A DNA stretch of 64,000 nucleotides from Vespa crabro (Eukaryota; Arthropoda; Insecta; Hymenoptera; Vespidae). Position numbers and translations under genes: made by a program. This document shows, piece by piece, positions 12,504-25,630 of the stretch. The stretch covers positions 20,024,473 to 20,088,472 of the forward strand of contig NC_060956.1 in NCBI RefSeq assembly GCF_910589235.1. Reading direction: 5' to 3'. Under the pieces are notes generated by a model. The model was not told the DNA's origin, did no database searches, and saw only the letters and a program-made list of their open reading frames with translations. Position 1 is the first letter of the stretch. Every line of letters starts with the position of its first letter.

Positions 12504-13852
12504 TCTCTCTCTCTCACATATATATATATATATCGTATAATACATAAGCACCACGTAGGCGTGTTTGTCGCACAAAGTCGCATTTGGTCATCGAAGGAAA
12601 TGCCTGATAGATATCATCCTGTCGTCGTAGATTACCGTCCCTTTGTGGTCCGTTCGAGTACCGATATTCCGTTTGCCCTCTATATCCCTTCGAAGGATCA
12701 TCGAGCGCTATCGTGCGTTTGAGATCGTTACTATCTATGTTTCGATAATACGATAAGAGTATACGAAATCTTTGGTACAATTTGAAGTTTTTCAAAGTAT
12801 AACATATTAAACATCCACTCTCTATTCCCCCACCTTCCACCTCCCCGGTCCAATCGCCGGCCCTTCTCCCTTACCGCATTGTTCTCCTTCAAATCGGCTT
12901 GTAATTCTTTTAGACATATCGAAATAAATATCCGATCGATCGCAAAGTCTACGGCGTTACGCCATTAGGCGTCGCCACGTCGTCGTTAGATGTTTATGGA
13001 TCAATCCACGAAAATGACCGGCGACTCTTCGTCTATCGTTCATAGCTCTGTGAAGATATTGTAAGCGTTATATAACACCGGCGAAATAATGGTGAGTCTA
13101 GTTGTAACATACTTGTAGATTTTTCATCGTCATGATTCTTCTCCCCTTTTTCTTCTTCCTCCTCTTCTACTTCTTCTTTTATATTTTTTCCTCTTCTTCT
13201 TCTTCTTCTTCTTCTTCCACTTCCTCCTTCTCCTTTACTCCTTCTTATTCCATTTCTACTTTTACTTCCATTTCTACTTCGATACTCGTAAACATACAAA
13301 AGAATTTTGTTCGAGTCGATGGCGCAAGTAATTTGCAGTATATATATTGGAGATATATCTATGTATATCCGTTCGTTGATCCAATTCGACATAAAACGAT
13401 CCACGAAGATAGAAAGACTTAACAATCACGTTGTAATTTATTGATCTAATCCTTCGTCCGTTTATATATTACAGATAAACTCAGATGTTAAAATGGAACT
13501 TAACGGCATCGGAGTTCGTCGGTTTACTCTCTCATTCTTTCTCCCTCTCTCTCTCTATTTCTCTCTCTCTCTCTTTATACACTTTAAAAGCTTACGAAGA
13601 GTCATCGTCGTCTCGAGGATCCAACCTTTTGGTACTCGTCGACGAATAGTCATCAAAAGAGGAAACACGTTGAAATGCGCCCGCGCGAACGCCTCGCAAG
13701 CCATCCATGAAGAAATTTGACTAAACGACGACTGGATGGCGGAAAATCAATGCACAATAATATTACACACGTGTATCCGTTTGGCTCACATCCAGATGCA
13801 TTTACCGACGGAACACTTTCCAATGTGAATTGACGGAGAGGAAAAGAGAGAT

Positions 13853-13883
<31 letters not shown>

Positions 13884-14813
13884 GATAAAGATAGAGATAG
13901 AGATAGAGAGATAGAGATAGAAAGAGAGAGAGAGAGAGAAAGAGAGAGGACGAAGCAGCTGGGTACAAGTGTACAATAAATATACGCGAGGCTTATTCCG
14001 TTAGAAGTATCTCGTTTTGCGAAAAAGAAACGCGTCAGTTCGATCACGACGACCCACCGAGATAATGTTTCTTCGGATGGATATGTCATTTATAAATCGC
14101 TTATATCAAATATCAAAGGTGCATAATATATTATATATTTCGAATGGGAAACGTTTGCGTTATTGAATTTTCCTAGATAGGTGTAGCTAAGTAAATAAGA
14201 GAGAAAATATATATATATATATATGTATACCTATGGAAAGTTATTTCTTAATACGTTAACCGGAAACAATTCTCGTAAGAATTATGGAAAAAAAAAAGAA
14301 AAAAGAAAAAAGAAAAAAGAAAGAAGAACGAAGAAAACAAAGAATGAAGAGGGAAGAAAAAAATGAGAAGAAAAATGTTATCGAGCGAATAGTATTCTCG
14401 CATCTGCTTAGGGGTCCATCCTCTTTTCGGGCTCAAAAACGAACGGACTTTTCGGGGGAAAACATTCACGAATGTCTCATCGTTTATCTCGACGACTAAG
14501 TATCCTAAAGCTGCGCCGAGTTTCCGAGGAGGCGACATAAATCGTTCACACGTTTCGCTAGTTCTTTTTCTCTCTCTCTCCCTCCCCCTCTCGAGATCAT
14601 AATCCGGCTCTCACGGGGAATGAGCCATGTAGCGGAAAGAAATAAAAAGCGAGAGCGAAGGACACGTCGCGCTGTTTGGAAGTTCCGGACACGCACGAGC
14701 CGTGTCTCTTACATGTGTCCGGTCTATGCCCTCGAACTTGGCACCAGGTCGCCAAGAGCCTGTTCAAAGGAGAAAACCATGACCAGTCTCAACGTTGATC
14801 CTTTCGATCCGGT

Positions 14814-14826
<13 letters not shown>
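12501..14826. other. Gene-free stretch
   Basis: Mixed-composition DNA (12,540-13,110 and 13,300-13,530 are nearly free of repeats) between CTT/TTC-rich (13,130-13,290) and GA-rich (13,857-13,948) tracts. No frame resembles a known protein. Confidence 0.55.

Positions 14827-14894
<68 letters not shown>
14827..14894 (+). repeat. (CT)34 microsatellite
   Basis: 68 bp of uninterrupted CT, the longest pure dinucleotide run I measured in the window. Confidence 0.9.
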
Positions 14895-14898
<4 letters not shown>

Positions 14899-15993
14899 CT
14901 ATCATTCGTGAAGAAAAGTCTGGCTGCTCGTTTGCTTTCTTGCACGGTGCAAAAGACAACCCTTATTTTTTCGTACCCGGTCTACCGCCCTATCTCTTCC
15001 CTTCCTTATCCCTCTCCTATCCTCCCCTTTTTCTTTTTTTCTATTATTTTTTTTTTCCTTTCTTTACCTCGAGCTGCAGGTTGCAACAAGGCTGCACGGA
15101 ATTTAACCCCACATAGGTCGCATATCGTATATGTCGAAGTCGAAGGAGGTGAGTTGCTAGGTCGAAGACCGTGCGGCTACCACCTGGCAGGCAAGCTTGT
15201 TAAATTTATTTTTTCAATGGAACTCTGCTCTGTGCATGCACGATATCGACGAGTTCTATGCCTCTCCCCTAATTCTCCATCTACGACTGATATGGGTAAA
15301 TATGTATCTAACCTATCTGGTACGTATGCGTCAATGTATACATATACATGTACATAGATACATACCTACCTATTTATATATATATATTACATTTATGTAT
15401 ATATATAATATATATATATAGGATGTTCTCCTTTACAGTATTTCATGTGCTCCGATGCGTCAGCCCTGGATAATGTTCGGCACGGACTAAAATTTATGTT
15501 TATCACGAGGGAGTACGAGAACGAGCTTCGAATGGATACTGGGAATTTTAATTTCAATATAGGTATAAGGAAATAGCAACTCCTACGCAATTCTTCTTTT
15601 CTCGTTAACGTTGAATGGATGTAACGTAAAGGAAAAAAGAACAAGGAAAAAAGAAAAAAAAGGAAGAAGGAGGAAAGGAAAAAGAAAAATATATAATTGC
15701 AAACATTGCAAGAAATAAAAGAAAATTTCTTTTATTGGTCTTTAATTTTCATTCTAATCGTACTTTTCTTTCTAGAATGAAACGGTTTACGGTATGCACG
15801 TCTGTACTATTATACGGTGTTCGTTTCAATTGATCGACGTGTAAAAAGCAATTTTCAAAAGACAAATTTAGGGATGAACGCAAAGCACGATACCAGAGAA
15901 ATAGATGAAAGGATCTTCTATGGTTTTCGACTCTATTTCGGTGATAGCTGTCGTTTCACGCTGCATCATGTTCTTTGTACGCGTACATTCTCT

Positions 15994-16034
<41 letters not shown>

Positions 16035-16867
16035 GTGTATATCGCCACGTATATCGAACGATCCATGCAAACACAGAACGGTATACCATTGATACGCGTG
16101 CATTTGCTAAAGCCATTAAGGGTCGCTGGCCGCATCGTATGTGTTCGCATATACAGGTAAGCCAGAGGATGCTGGACACAGACACTAAGAGGGTGTGTAT
16201 ATCCAGGAACGTGTAGAGTCTATTAGAACTATCAGACCTTTGTCAGGCTAGACGCCAGAAAGATTATGCAATTACGAAATGGCTCCTATCCAAGAGCAGC
16301 TTCTAAACTTCTACGCGATCGTTTACACCTCCTTCACGTTGTCTTTTCTTCATCTTATTTAAACTTATATAGTAGTTTCCTTTCGTAAATTTTATTTATT
16401 CGTGAAATTTAATTCGACCAAGATAGAAATATTATAATAAGATGGTGAGTTCTATGATTATCATATAATAGCATATATTTTAACGTCACGTAAACCGAGT
16501 AATATAACAATTAACGTAACAATTTATTTTCTTCTTTTTCTTTTTTGGTTTCGTATTATTTATTTATTTATTTTCTTTTTTTCTTTTTCTTTTTTTTCTT
16601 TTTTTTTTTGTTACATCTTTTTATTTTTACATCGATTTGCAATATTCACTCTCGTACGTATCTATAAATATGCGGGTACATTCATAGACACATACATACA
16701 TCCACTCCATGTATTCTCGTTCGTTTCGAGCTATTCGAATCAACGAGCATTTCGGGCGCGTTGTAAAGAAGAAAATCAGTGTCCATTACAAAATTCTCCT
16801 CGTACATACTCTTCATCCGCGAAAATCGAGAGAAATAGAGATTGCTATAGAGATGTATAGATGCCTG

Positions 16868-16933
<66 letters not shown>

Positions 16934-17499
16934 ATATTTATATAGATATATAGAAAATAAAATACATGAACGTCCAAACGATTCTCGACAATAATTACGT
17001 GTTTCTGCGTGAACACACACGGGCCGTTTATCAACCGTAAAAAGAATTGTTTTATCGTTAACGAGCGAATTATACGCGAGAACCAGAACACACGTTCTCG
17101 ACAAAATAGAAAGGTAGAAAACGGCGGCGAACAGAATTAATCTCTAATGCGTTAAAACGAAACAAATTGCCGGCAAATCCGGATCGGACGGATTGGACAT
17201 CGGAAAGCGTCGTTTGTAACGCGACGACGAAAGTTTCATGGAAAAACCTCTGACTAAATCCACCCCTTCTACTTTATCCCTCTTCATCTCCACCTCTCTC
17301 TCTTTCTCTCTTATTCTCTTTCCTCGTCGATTCGGCGAAAAACGGTCTAGTTCTCTCGGATGTGCTCGATCCCGTTCCGGATAGAATAAAATGCTAACGG
17401 ACTCCCGCCGGTAATTCCGTGAATTCGCGTAACGGCATAGTCAGACGTACGATTTACGAAATCATCCTATCGGCGCCAAACGATTCCTAATGCCTTCTC

Positions 17500-17535
<36 letters not shown>

Positions 17536-17713
17536 CCGCGTTTTCGATCAATAACGGGTGAAACGATTCGCCTCCCATCTCTCACCCTCTTTTGTGATCG
17601 ACCCATCTCGGACCTCGTTTCTTTCCAAGATTCGTCCTCTCCTGAATGAAATGGAAAACATCTGACATACAACGAAATTTCGAGCATGAGACAGATAGAA
17701 AGGGAGAGAGAGA

Positions 17714-17750
<37 letters not shown>

Positions 17751-18394
17751 TGTGTGTGGTCCTGTCCGAGGATGAGTGAAATTTTCAAAGGAATTTTGAT
17801 AGTAGCACGTCGATAAATCGTCCTGGCATGTTTCCTTCCTATTGTGCGACCTTCTTCTCTCAGCGACTCTTCGGCGAAATACGCCTCAGCATATACTACT
17901 TCTCTTCTCTCATCGATGTAGGAGCTTTGCTATTCCCGCAAGAACGGCTACATGCGACGTGCAACGCGCAATGACAACCGCAGCAGCAACAGCAGTAACA
18001 GTACTACCAGCAGCAGTACTACTAGCAGCAGCGGCAGTTGCAGCAAACCCTGACGCAGTAGCATCACGGAATTGTTTAGAACGCGCGAGCCACTTGAGAA
18101 GGAGATTTCTACTCTCTGAAGAGTCTCCCCGTTCTTCCGCTCGATCCTCTCGACTATGTCCTCTTCTACGTCCTCTTCCTCCTCCTTCTCCTCCTCTCGT
18201 TCCTCCTCATCTTCTTCTTCCTCCTCCTCACCTTGTCATAGCGTCAGCTTCCTACACAAGAATCTTTATAGTCCCTCGTAAACAACGGTTATGAATCGCA
18301 ACGTTTGTTACCGGATTTAGACGCTCTTAGGCCAAAAATTCAAAGGACCTATCTATATACATATATCTATATGTATGTACCTATTTTGTACGTA

Positions 18395-18396
<2 letters not shown>
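14895..18396. other. Gene-free stretch
   Basis: Includes AT arrays at 15,378-15,420 (short) and 16,872-16,937 (long), CT/GA arrays at about 16,000-16,026, 17,503-17,532 and 17,705-17,750, and an interrupted CAG/CTA triplet segment at about 17,978-18,045. An Ala-rich frame over the last is repeat-driven. Confidence 0.55.
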
Positions 18397-18428
<32 letters not shown>

Positions 18429-18455
18429 CGCGCGTGCGGATGTGCGCGCGAGCGC
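18397..18455 (+). repeat. (GT)n run merging into CG-rich alternating DNA
   Basis: A GT dinucleotide run of about 30 bp is followed by GCGCGCGTGCG and TGTGCGCGCG stretches. The mostly alternating purine-pyrimidine sequence is prone to Z-DNA. Confidence 0.8.
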
Positions 18456-19061
18456 ACGTTGAGGGAAACCCGTATGTATGTTCGTCTTCTATTCATATTA
18501 TCTACTCGACTCGATGACTATATCCTAGCCATAGATGAAACGAAATTATTTTCATTAAACGTTTCCACGTCCTTTCCACTTTGTTCTTGACAACTTTTTA
18601 TCTCAGACATATTTTTTCTCCGATCGCTGAATAAAAAAGTTATCTCCGATGGTGACATTCATTGAAGAGTGAGGGAAAGAGAGAAAAAGAAAAAGATAAG
18701 ATCGCTCGGACAATACGGAGCCATTAATAGGCAATTCTTTTCTCTACGTAAACATCGAGTTACAGTCGTCTTTTTTTCTATCTCGATCGATCCAATACCG
18801 AATTGGATATTAATTTCTTATCTAATAAACAACATAAACTCTATAAAGTATAAAGGATGTTTCTTTAAAAAAGAAATAACAGAAGGAAAAAAAAAGGAAA
18901 TGGAAGGAAAAAAAAATGGCTAACTCTCTGGTGTAGTCGTCTTTGTCTTTGGGCGAGGAATAGAAAGTTATTTATGCGAAATAATAAAAATTCCGGAGCG
19001 AATTCCAGGGTCCAGAACGAAGTGATAAAACGATGCGGTGAATTTAAAAGCGAAAATCGTC

Positions 19062-19063
<2 letters not shown>

Positions 19064-19108
<45 letters not shown>
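19064..19108. repeat. (AT)n microsatellite
   Basis: About 45 bp of alternating AT directly preceding a CpG-rich unique island. Confidence 0.9.
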
Positions 19109-19109
<1 letters not shown>

Positions 19110-19127
19110 TAGGTATACTCTTTTTCC

Positions 19128-19350
19128 AGGATCGAAAGCGTGGGCGCCGGGAGACCGGCTCGTTGTTCCAACATCGTCCGAAATATTTCGATGACGCAAC
19201 GACCGACGAACGCGAGACCGGATTACGTATTCGCCAGTCGCGGATGCACGCGCGTAATCCCTCCTGCGAGCTTCGCCTTTCACAAGAGAGTACGCGAGCA
19301 TCGTGTTCGAGAACGTGGACCGCGGATGAGGGCCTTCATCTCGAATGGTA
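19128..19350. other. Short CpG-rich, repeat-free island
   Basis: About 220 bp with many CpG dinucleotides and no simple repeat, open in more than one frame on both strands, flanked by an AT array and a GGA/CTCC-rich stretch. No homologue was recognised. It could be a regulatory element, a promoter or an unrecognised exon. Confidence 0.35.
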
Positions 19351-19699
19351 TTTGAGTTCGAACGAACGAACGAACGACGACGAGACAGGGGCTAGGAGGG
19401 ATGGGATACCATCGGTGGGTGGGGGATAGGGAGGAGGAGGAAGGTGGGGCGGGCGAGTATTGCCGACTCTCCTCCATTTATCTGTCCGATATGAAAAATA
19501 GCCTATTACGAGGAACAAAGAGGCGAGCCGGATCTTTACCTCTGATCCTCCTCCTCCTCCTCCTACTGTCCTTTCGAGCTCGAGAAGAGAGCTAAGAAAT
19601 TTTACTTTGACACTGGAATTCTCGATGTTACGACATACATATACACACACACATCATACATAAATATAGGTATATACGATTTTTCTTTCCTTTTTTTCA

Positions 19700-19701
<2 letters not shown>

Positions 19702-19742
<41 letters not shown>
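19702..19742 (+). repeat. 41-base poly-T run
   Basis: Uninterrupted T, followed within 60 bp by a long AT array (about 19,776-19,844). Confidence 0.9.
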
Positions 19743-19743
<1 letters not shown>

Positions 19744-19775
19744 ATAATAATATAATATAATATTTATTATATTGT

Positions 19776-19787
19776 TATATATATATA

Positions 19788-19844
<57 letters not shown>
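19776..19844. repeat. (AT)n microsatellite with GTGT interruption
   Basis: About 69 bp of alternating AT with one TGTG interruption near 19,792. Confidence 0.9.
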
Positions 19845-19846
<2 letters not shown>

Positions 19847-20131
19847 ACGTGTTACATTTGTTTGATGAAGTTAATTTTGAAATGCAATGAAAGATTAATA
19901 CATATGAAAGTTGGTAATAAATTATTTGTAATGCGGAATTATTATTGACACGGTCATTACAATTTTCCTATGTTCGTTTTTAAAATGGCGTATCGCAAAT
20001 TGGTTTGATTACCAAATACGATCGATACAATTGTTTGCGTTAGGTAATATTAGTTACCTGTGCACAGATGCGTTGGAAATTTCCCAATAATGCCTATGAT
20101 GCAAAACAATATTAAGTGTCATTTTCTTTTC

Positions 20132-20174
<43 letters not shown>

Positions 20175-20451
20175 CTTTTGTCTTTCCTTTTCTTTTCTTT
20201 TCCTTATTTTTTTGTTAATTAATTTATTTCGGAAGAAACTTATGCGTTCTCGTTGAACGAATTGAGAAACTAATTTTGTTTCCTTTTTTCTTTTTTTTTT
20301 GGCAAAAGAATTCTTCGCAAAACTTTAAATGTAGTACACGTTGATCGGTAATATGGCTCGCATAATCGCGATACGCACGTTAAGAAGGATGTACGAGTTA
20401 ACTTAGCTCGTTGCATTAACCGAGATGAACTCATTCCGCTTATTTCTTCTC

Positions 20452-20495
<44 letters not shown>

Positions 20496-20742
20496 CTCTT
20501 TCTGTCTGTCTCTCTCTTTCTCTCTATCTATCTTTATCTATCTGTCCCCACTTCATTTCTTCTCCTCGGTTCTCCCTCGACCTCCTATAATTCTCGTTTG
20601 GTCCATAATACGAGTAGCTTTGAGACGTCTCGACCGTCCACCATAGTGGACCCTTCTACCTTCTTCTCCATGGACTTAACGAACCTTGAAAATCGCATTC
20701 TCGCGAGATGTTTACCAAAAACTTTTCCTATTCTAACGTCAA

Positions 20743-20778
<36 letters not shown>

Positions 20779-21255
20779 ATTTTGTCAGACGTAGATTCGG
20801 ATTTTCTAATTCCCTATAGATCGTATAAATAGAAAAGAGAGAGAAAGAGAAAGAGAAAGAGAGAGAGAGAGAAAGAGAGCGTAACACTTCGTTCTTCGTT
20901 ACCCTTCTCATTCCCTTCTTTCTTCTCTTATTCTCTTTCGTCTTTCGATTTACGAGCTTCGTCGGAGGAGAAATCGAGCGACGATAAAATCGTAACGTGA
21001 CACCCGAGAGAGGGTAAACTCTGCGAACGGAGTCGCTTTCGAAGAGGATAAAGGACGCTAAATCCACTGGTTACGAGAGAGCACACGGTGATTAATCTTG
21101 AAGATTAAGGCATCATTTCTTTCGAACTCAATGAGAATATTCGCAGTATATTATCAAAGATAAATCTCTTAGATTGCTTATTATTTTGTTAACTTTTTAT
21201 CGTATTAACTTGGATCATCTATTTTATCTATACGTATACACTTTTATTCATATTT

Positions 21256-21315
<60 letters not shown>

Positions 21316-21654
21316 TTCCTATGAACGAGTATTTTTTTTTTTTTCCATTATTTTCTAATATCTTCAAGATAAATATTTTCTATAGAAATAAAATATTATT
21401 TTAATAAAATCAAAACATTTTATTTTTTTTATATATTTTATATTATTTTATATTTTGAATGAAATATGTAAGAAGATAAAATATTGAATGTCATTAGATC
21501 TAATGTATATTATTTTATATTTATTTTAATGCCATATATAATATTTAATGAGAAAATGTTTAATGATAAAATATTTTATTAATCTAATAGACACATATAC
21601 ACACGCATACAAACATAACGAGAATGTATATATGTTTTGTGTGTATTTATGTAC

Positions 21655-21706
<52 letters not shown>

Positions 21707-22048
21707 ATATATATATCTGTGGTCTTAGATCTCACCGATCGTTTCATCTGCAATGGCTCTTGCATTTCTTGCTCGATTCATTGCAACCGCAAAGAACGGA
21801 AGGAAACGAAGGAGAATTCTCGTACGTACCTACGTAGACTAAGGTATATCCATTTTACGCGTAAATTAACGCTATACGCTGTTCTTGTACAGTCCATTTT
21901 GGAGAAGAGCCATGATCTTGCTGGTACGTAGAAATAACGGCTCACATCTTCTCTTTCTCCTCTTTCACATTTTCTCATCCTCCCACGCTACGATGAACTT
22001 TAAGAAAATTGTTACACGATTTATTCTCATCTTCTCTCTGTCTCTCTG

Positions 22049-22108
<60 letters not shown>

Positions 22109-23592
22109 CCTCTTTCCTTAAGATACGTTTTTATATTCGCCGAATATTAATTGACGAATATAACTAAATTGTAAATTGTTGTAAAAAGTTCAAAAAAAAA
22201 AAAAGAAAAAAAAATGAAAAAAAGAAAGAAAAGAAAATAATAATAAGAAATTGTCGATTGAAATAATACTTGCTATAATTATATATAAAATTTATTTAAA
22301 TTCTTTTATAATAAGGTTTCAAATTTAGAACGGAAAGGGGAAGGAGGGGCTGTTTTATTAACACTTTCAAAGAGTCTGAGATTTTCTATCTCTCGTTAAA
22401 TGCGAATACGATCGCTTCAAGGCCGCTACGATGCAAGGTCAACGTTCTAAGCGTGAACAATACCGTTCCCTGTATATGTGTATCTGTGCGCAACGTGTTG
22501 CGTTAAGTTACTTTTCTAAGTCATTCCCAAGACGATTATTTAAGATTCTTTATATAAGCAATCTCATGAAAAACGAATAAAAAGAAAAAGAAAAAAAAGA
22601 AGAAAAAAAAAGGAAGAAAGAAAAGATAGAAAAGGAAAAAGAAGATAAAAAAAAAAAAGATCGTGTACAATATCAAATAGATTAAAAGGAATGAAGAAGA
22701 AAATACGTAAAATTTATCTTTATCTCGGGTTGGTTGTCACGAGTAATCGAATTGGTCGATCGATTGGTAAGATGAAGTTACCCTCGTGCCAGAGGGTTAC
22801 CTGTCAACTTCAGAATCTTTTTTATACTTGTGCACGCACCGGACTAAGAGAGTTATCCCTGAAAAAAAAAAAAAAAGAAAAAAAAAGAATAAAAGCAAAA
22901 AGAAAAGAACAACCCTTTCGATTCGAAATACCCGCATATCTCATATCAAAGTCATTTAAACAACAACCATATCGTTTGCAAAGTTTATTACACAGACATA
23001 CATATATACATACATACATATATATATACTATTTCTATATTCATTAGTAAAAGTAATGATATAAACGACGATCGGACGTACATAGTCTTAGTCGTATTCG
23101 TTCGGATGTATTCCTAACGAAGGCATATAATACGATTAGGTTAATTGCCCCTTTAATTAACTAGTACACAAACTTATGCCGGAACCCTCGACGTTGTACA
23201 AATATTTAATTACAGTGTCACACGTGTAGGATTACTAGGAGCCCTTTCTCTCTCTCTCTATTCCTCTCTCTCTTCTACTTCATTCCTCAGCTTCCATCTA
23301 TCTCTATCTCTGTCTATCTATCTTTCTCTCTTTCTCTCTCTTTCTCTCTCTCTTTGTTGCATTCGCAAAGACGCCTTGAGTAAAGTACGCGGGATTTACT
23401 CCAACTTCCCACGCACTTAATCCTGATTTTCGACTAACTCATTTGCAGCCACAGGCGGAGTTTCAAACCGTCTCCGAGCCTCTTTCCCCTTCTACTTTTA
23501 AAGCCAATCTCGTCACTTTAATACATTGCACGATATTATGAAAAAACGAGACGATATTTACCGCACAAGAGAAAGGGAAAGAGAAAGAGAGA

Positions 23593-23631
<39 letters not shown>

Positions 23632-24380
23632 GAAGAGAGAGTCCTGAATTACTTCGATTGACTTGGGATCTTCCTTCGAGAACGAAGTAAAGGTTTTGCC
23701 TCGAGAGAGATCATCCTTCCCTCTATTCTTTATTAAATTCTCCATCCCTGATAGCAATAAAATAGGATCGAATTGACTAAGGCTCGTTCGTTCGTTCGTT
23801 CGTTCATTCGTTTGTTCGTTCATTCATTCGTTCGTTCATTTGTTCGTTGCTGTATGCGTAGGCCGTGTAAAGTGAGGACGTATTTGTACGAATTTTAAAA
23901 GAGATATTTTTCGTTGTTATTATCCACTCTATTCCTACCTACGTAAATTCTACCTACACGCATGCGTAAATACATGTTGATCTCTTATTATTTGATTAAA
24001 TAATTAATAGGATTATAAGAGATCGATTGAACGTTTTAATATATCTCGGCTGTGTGATGTATTTTGAAGAAAAAAAGAAAAGAAAAAGAAAAGAAAGAAA
24101 AAAAAAAAAAAGAGAGAAAAGAAAAATCCTTTTTCCGTCACAGATAAAATCGCAATAACGAAATATTACGATATATGGTTTGTGATCTAATTATCTCTGA
24201 CGTGAAAACGCGCGAAAAGTGGTAGACGGAAGGTCGGCGCATAGACGGAGTAACGTTGACCGCGGGTTTCATGGGATTAGCGATATCGATTTTCGGAAAA
24301 TCTACCATAGACGATATCATTAATGCAAGCCCGGAGAATGCAAGATACTGGTATTTCGAAAGGGGGAGCTCGTATTCCCG
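19845..24380. other. Gene-free stretch with CT/GA and AT arrays
   Basis: Arrays include CT at about 20,455-20,492, 21,259-21,312 and 22,055-22,096, GA at 20,745-20,775 and 23,595-23,622, AT at 21,655-21,717, and (TTCG)n with ATTC variants at 23,784-23,849. The repeat-poor spans at 19,850-20,110 and 22,320-22,540 hold no recognised exon. Confidence 0.55.
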
Positions 24381-24384
24381 TATC

Positions 24385-24404
24385 CAGTTCAGTTCAGTTC
24401 AGTT
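24385..24404 (+). repeat. (CAGTT)x4 pentanucleotide repeat
   Basis: Four exact CAGTT units give three internal TCAGTT hexamers, the core of the arthropod initiator element. They lie in a repeat-poor block (24,130-24,500). Confidence 0.8.
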
Positions 24405-24547
24405 CCGACTGACCGCTGGGGGTAATTATCGTTCTTCGAAGAAAGCTCTCACGCTCAAACCCTTTCTCGTTCGCACTTGGTCACGTCACGCAGGCAGACA
24501 CGTACATACGTATTACCTATATATATGTGTGTGTGTGTGTGTGTGAG

Positions 24548-24552
<5 letters not shown>

Positions 24553-24597
<45 letters not shown>
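24553..24597. repeat. (AT)n microsatellite
   Basis: Preceded immediately by a (GT)n run (about 24,527-24,545), forming a compound microsatellite. Confidence 0.9.
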
Positions 24598-24598
<1 letters not shown>

Positions 24599-25186
24599 GT
24601 AAGTCTTATATACGCGTAGCCTCTTAAGGTGGTCCTGCATCAGCCTTCCATCGACTCTCCATTGGCTCGAAGACTTCAGCAATAACCGGTAATAGTTTTG
24701 CAGAGATCTCTTCTTGCAGCTCCTAGGTATGCTCGAATCTCTCAGCTCCCTCCCTCCCTTCCCTCCTTTTCTATCGACTCTCCATCCGGACGTATAGGGG
24801 TGCTTCGTTTGACGTCGCGAAGAATAGAGATAGACAGGACCCTTTTAAAATATACTGCGTTACTCGGATACGGAGCATGGAATGAGGTCAACTGTGAAAG
24901 TAGGGTCACCATCAGACAAGATTGATTTTTCATTAGAATCGGTAACATTCTTAGCTTTTCATAGACGAGATTCTATGGATCGCGATATTTCGATCAATCA
25001 AGTTTAGGTATTCTTAATTATAGTATATAGATATATGGATATATATATCCATTTAACGTCAATGTAATTATCTACGTATGTGTGTATATATATTATTAAA
25101 TTTTTTTACAATTACAATGGATGTAATTTAGTATGAATCACGAGCAACCGTTAAGTTTACAAAATTATTATACCTTATATATAAGG

Positions 25187-25460
25187 TGGGCGGTATTCGA
25201 AAGTCTTAGAGGATGATTGGATCATGACGTTTAAAATTCATGGGCTTGTTGACCTTAGAGTAGGTTCAAAGTACCTAAGAAGAGTATAATGATTACTGGT
25301 GTCAAGAAGACTGCGGAGGAAGAGAAAATGCATAACACTGGCGTGTGTTAATGCCACGAGCTACGCGACTAGGCATAATAATATCTAATGAATTGGATGG
25401 ATCCTTAGTAACTTAGGTGGATTTTATTACTATGTTAGTCCACTTCGAAGGATCAAAATC
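25187..25460. other. Repeat-free unique block downstream of HMMR
   Basis: About 270 bp without any microsatellite at the boundary between the repeat-dense left part and the gene cluster. No long open frame. It may be HMMR 3' flank, a non-coding RNA or a decayed element; nothing identifies it. Confidence 0.3.
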
Positions 25461-25624
25461 TCTTATTGCATTCTTCTCATATTATTTTATATGAAAACTT
25501 TCTAGGAACGATAAGTTTTCAAACGATTTATATCGATCTTTTAAATAACCCATCACGAACAGTTTCTCTTGTAATAAGGTAAAATAAATGATCATTTTGA
25601 ACAGGTCGGTAGCATAAATAAAAC

Positions 25625-25630
25625 TTTATT
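25625..25630 (-). terminator. Possible polyadenylation signal for HMMR
   Basis: TTTATT on the plus strand (AATAAA on the HMMR strand), about 490 nt beyond the HMMR stop. It is the nearest match I found; the region between is A/T homopolymer-rich. Confidence 0.3.

Noticed and set aside
14620..15357. 245-codon plus-strand ORF, the longest in the window
   Set aside because: It spans a (CT)34 array giving (SL)n and has unrelated sequence on each side; no family recognised and no supporting splice pattern.
17842..18294. 150-codon Ala-rich ORF
   Set aside because: The Ala/Thr stretch comes from interrupted CAG/GCA triplets and the Pro/Leu end from CTC/CCT triplets.
24138..24320. Opposed ORFs on both strands, such as MISSMVDFPKIDIAN on minus
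   Set aside because: Short, no splice context and no recognisable family; kept only as part of a possible regulatory block.
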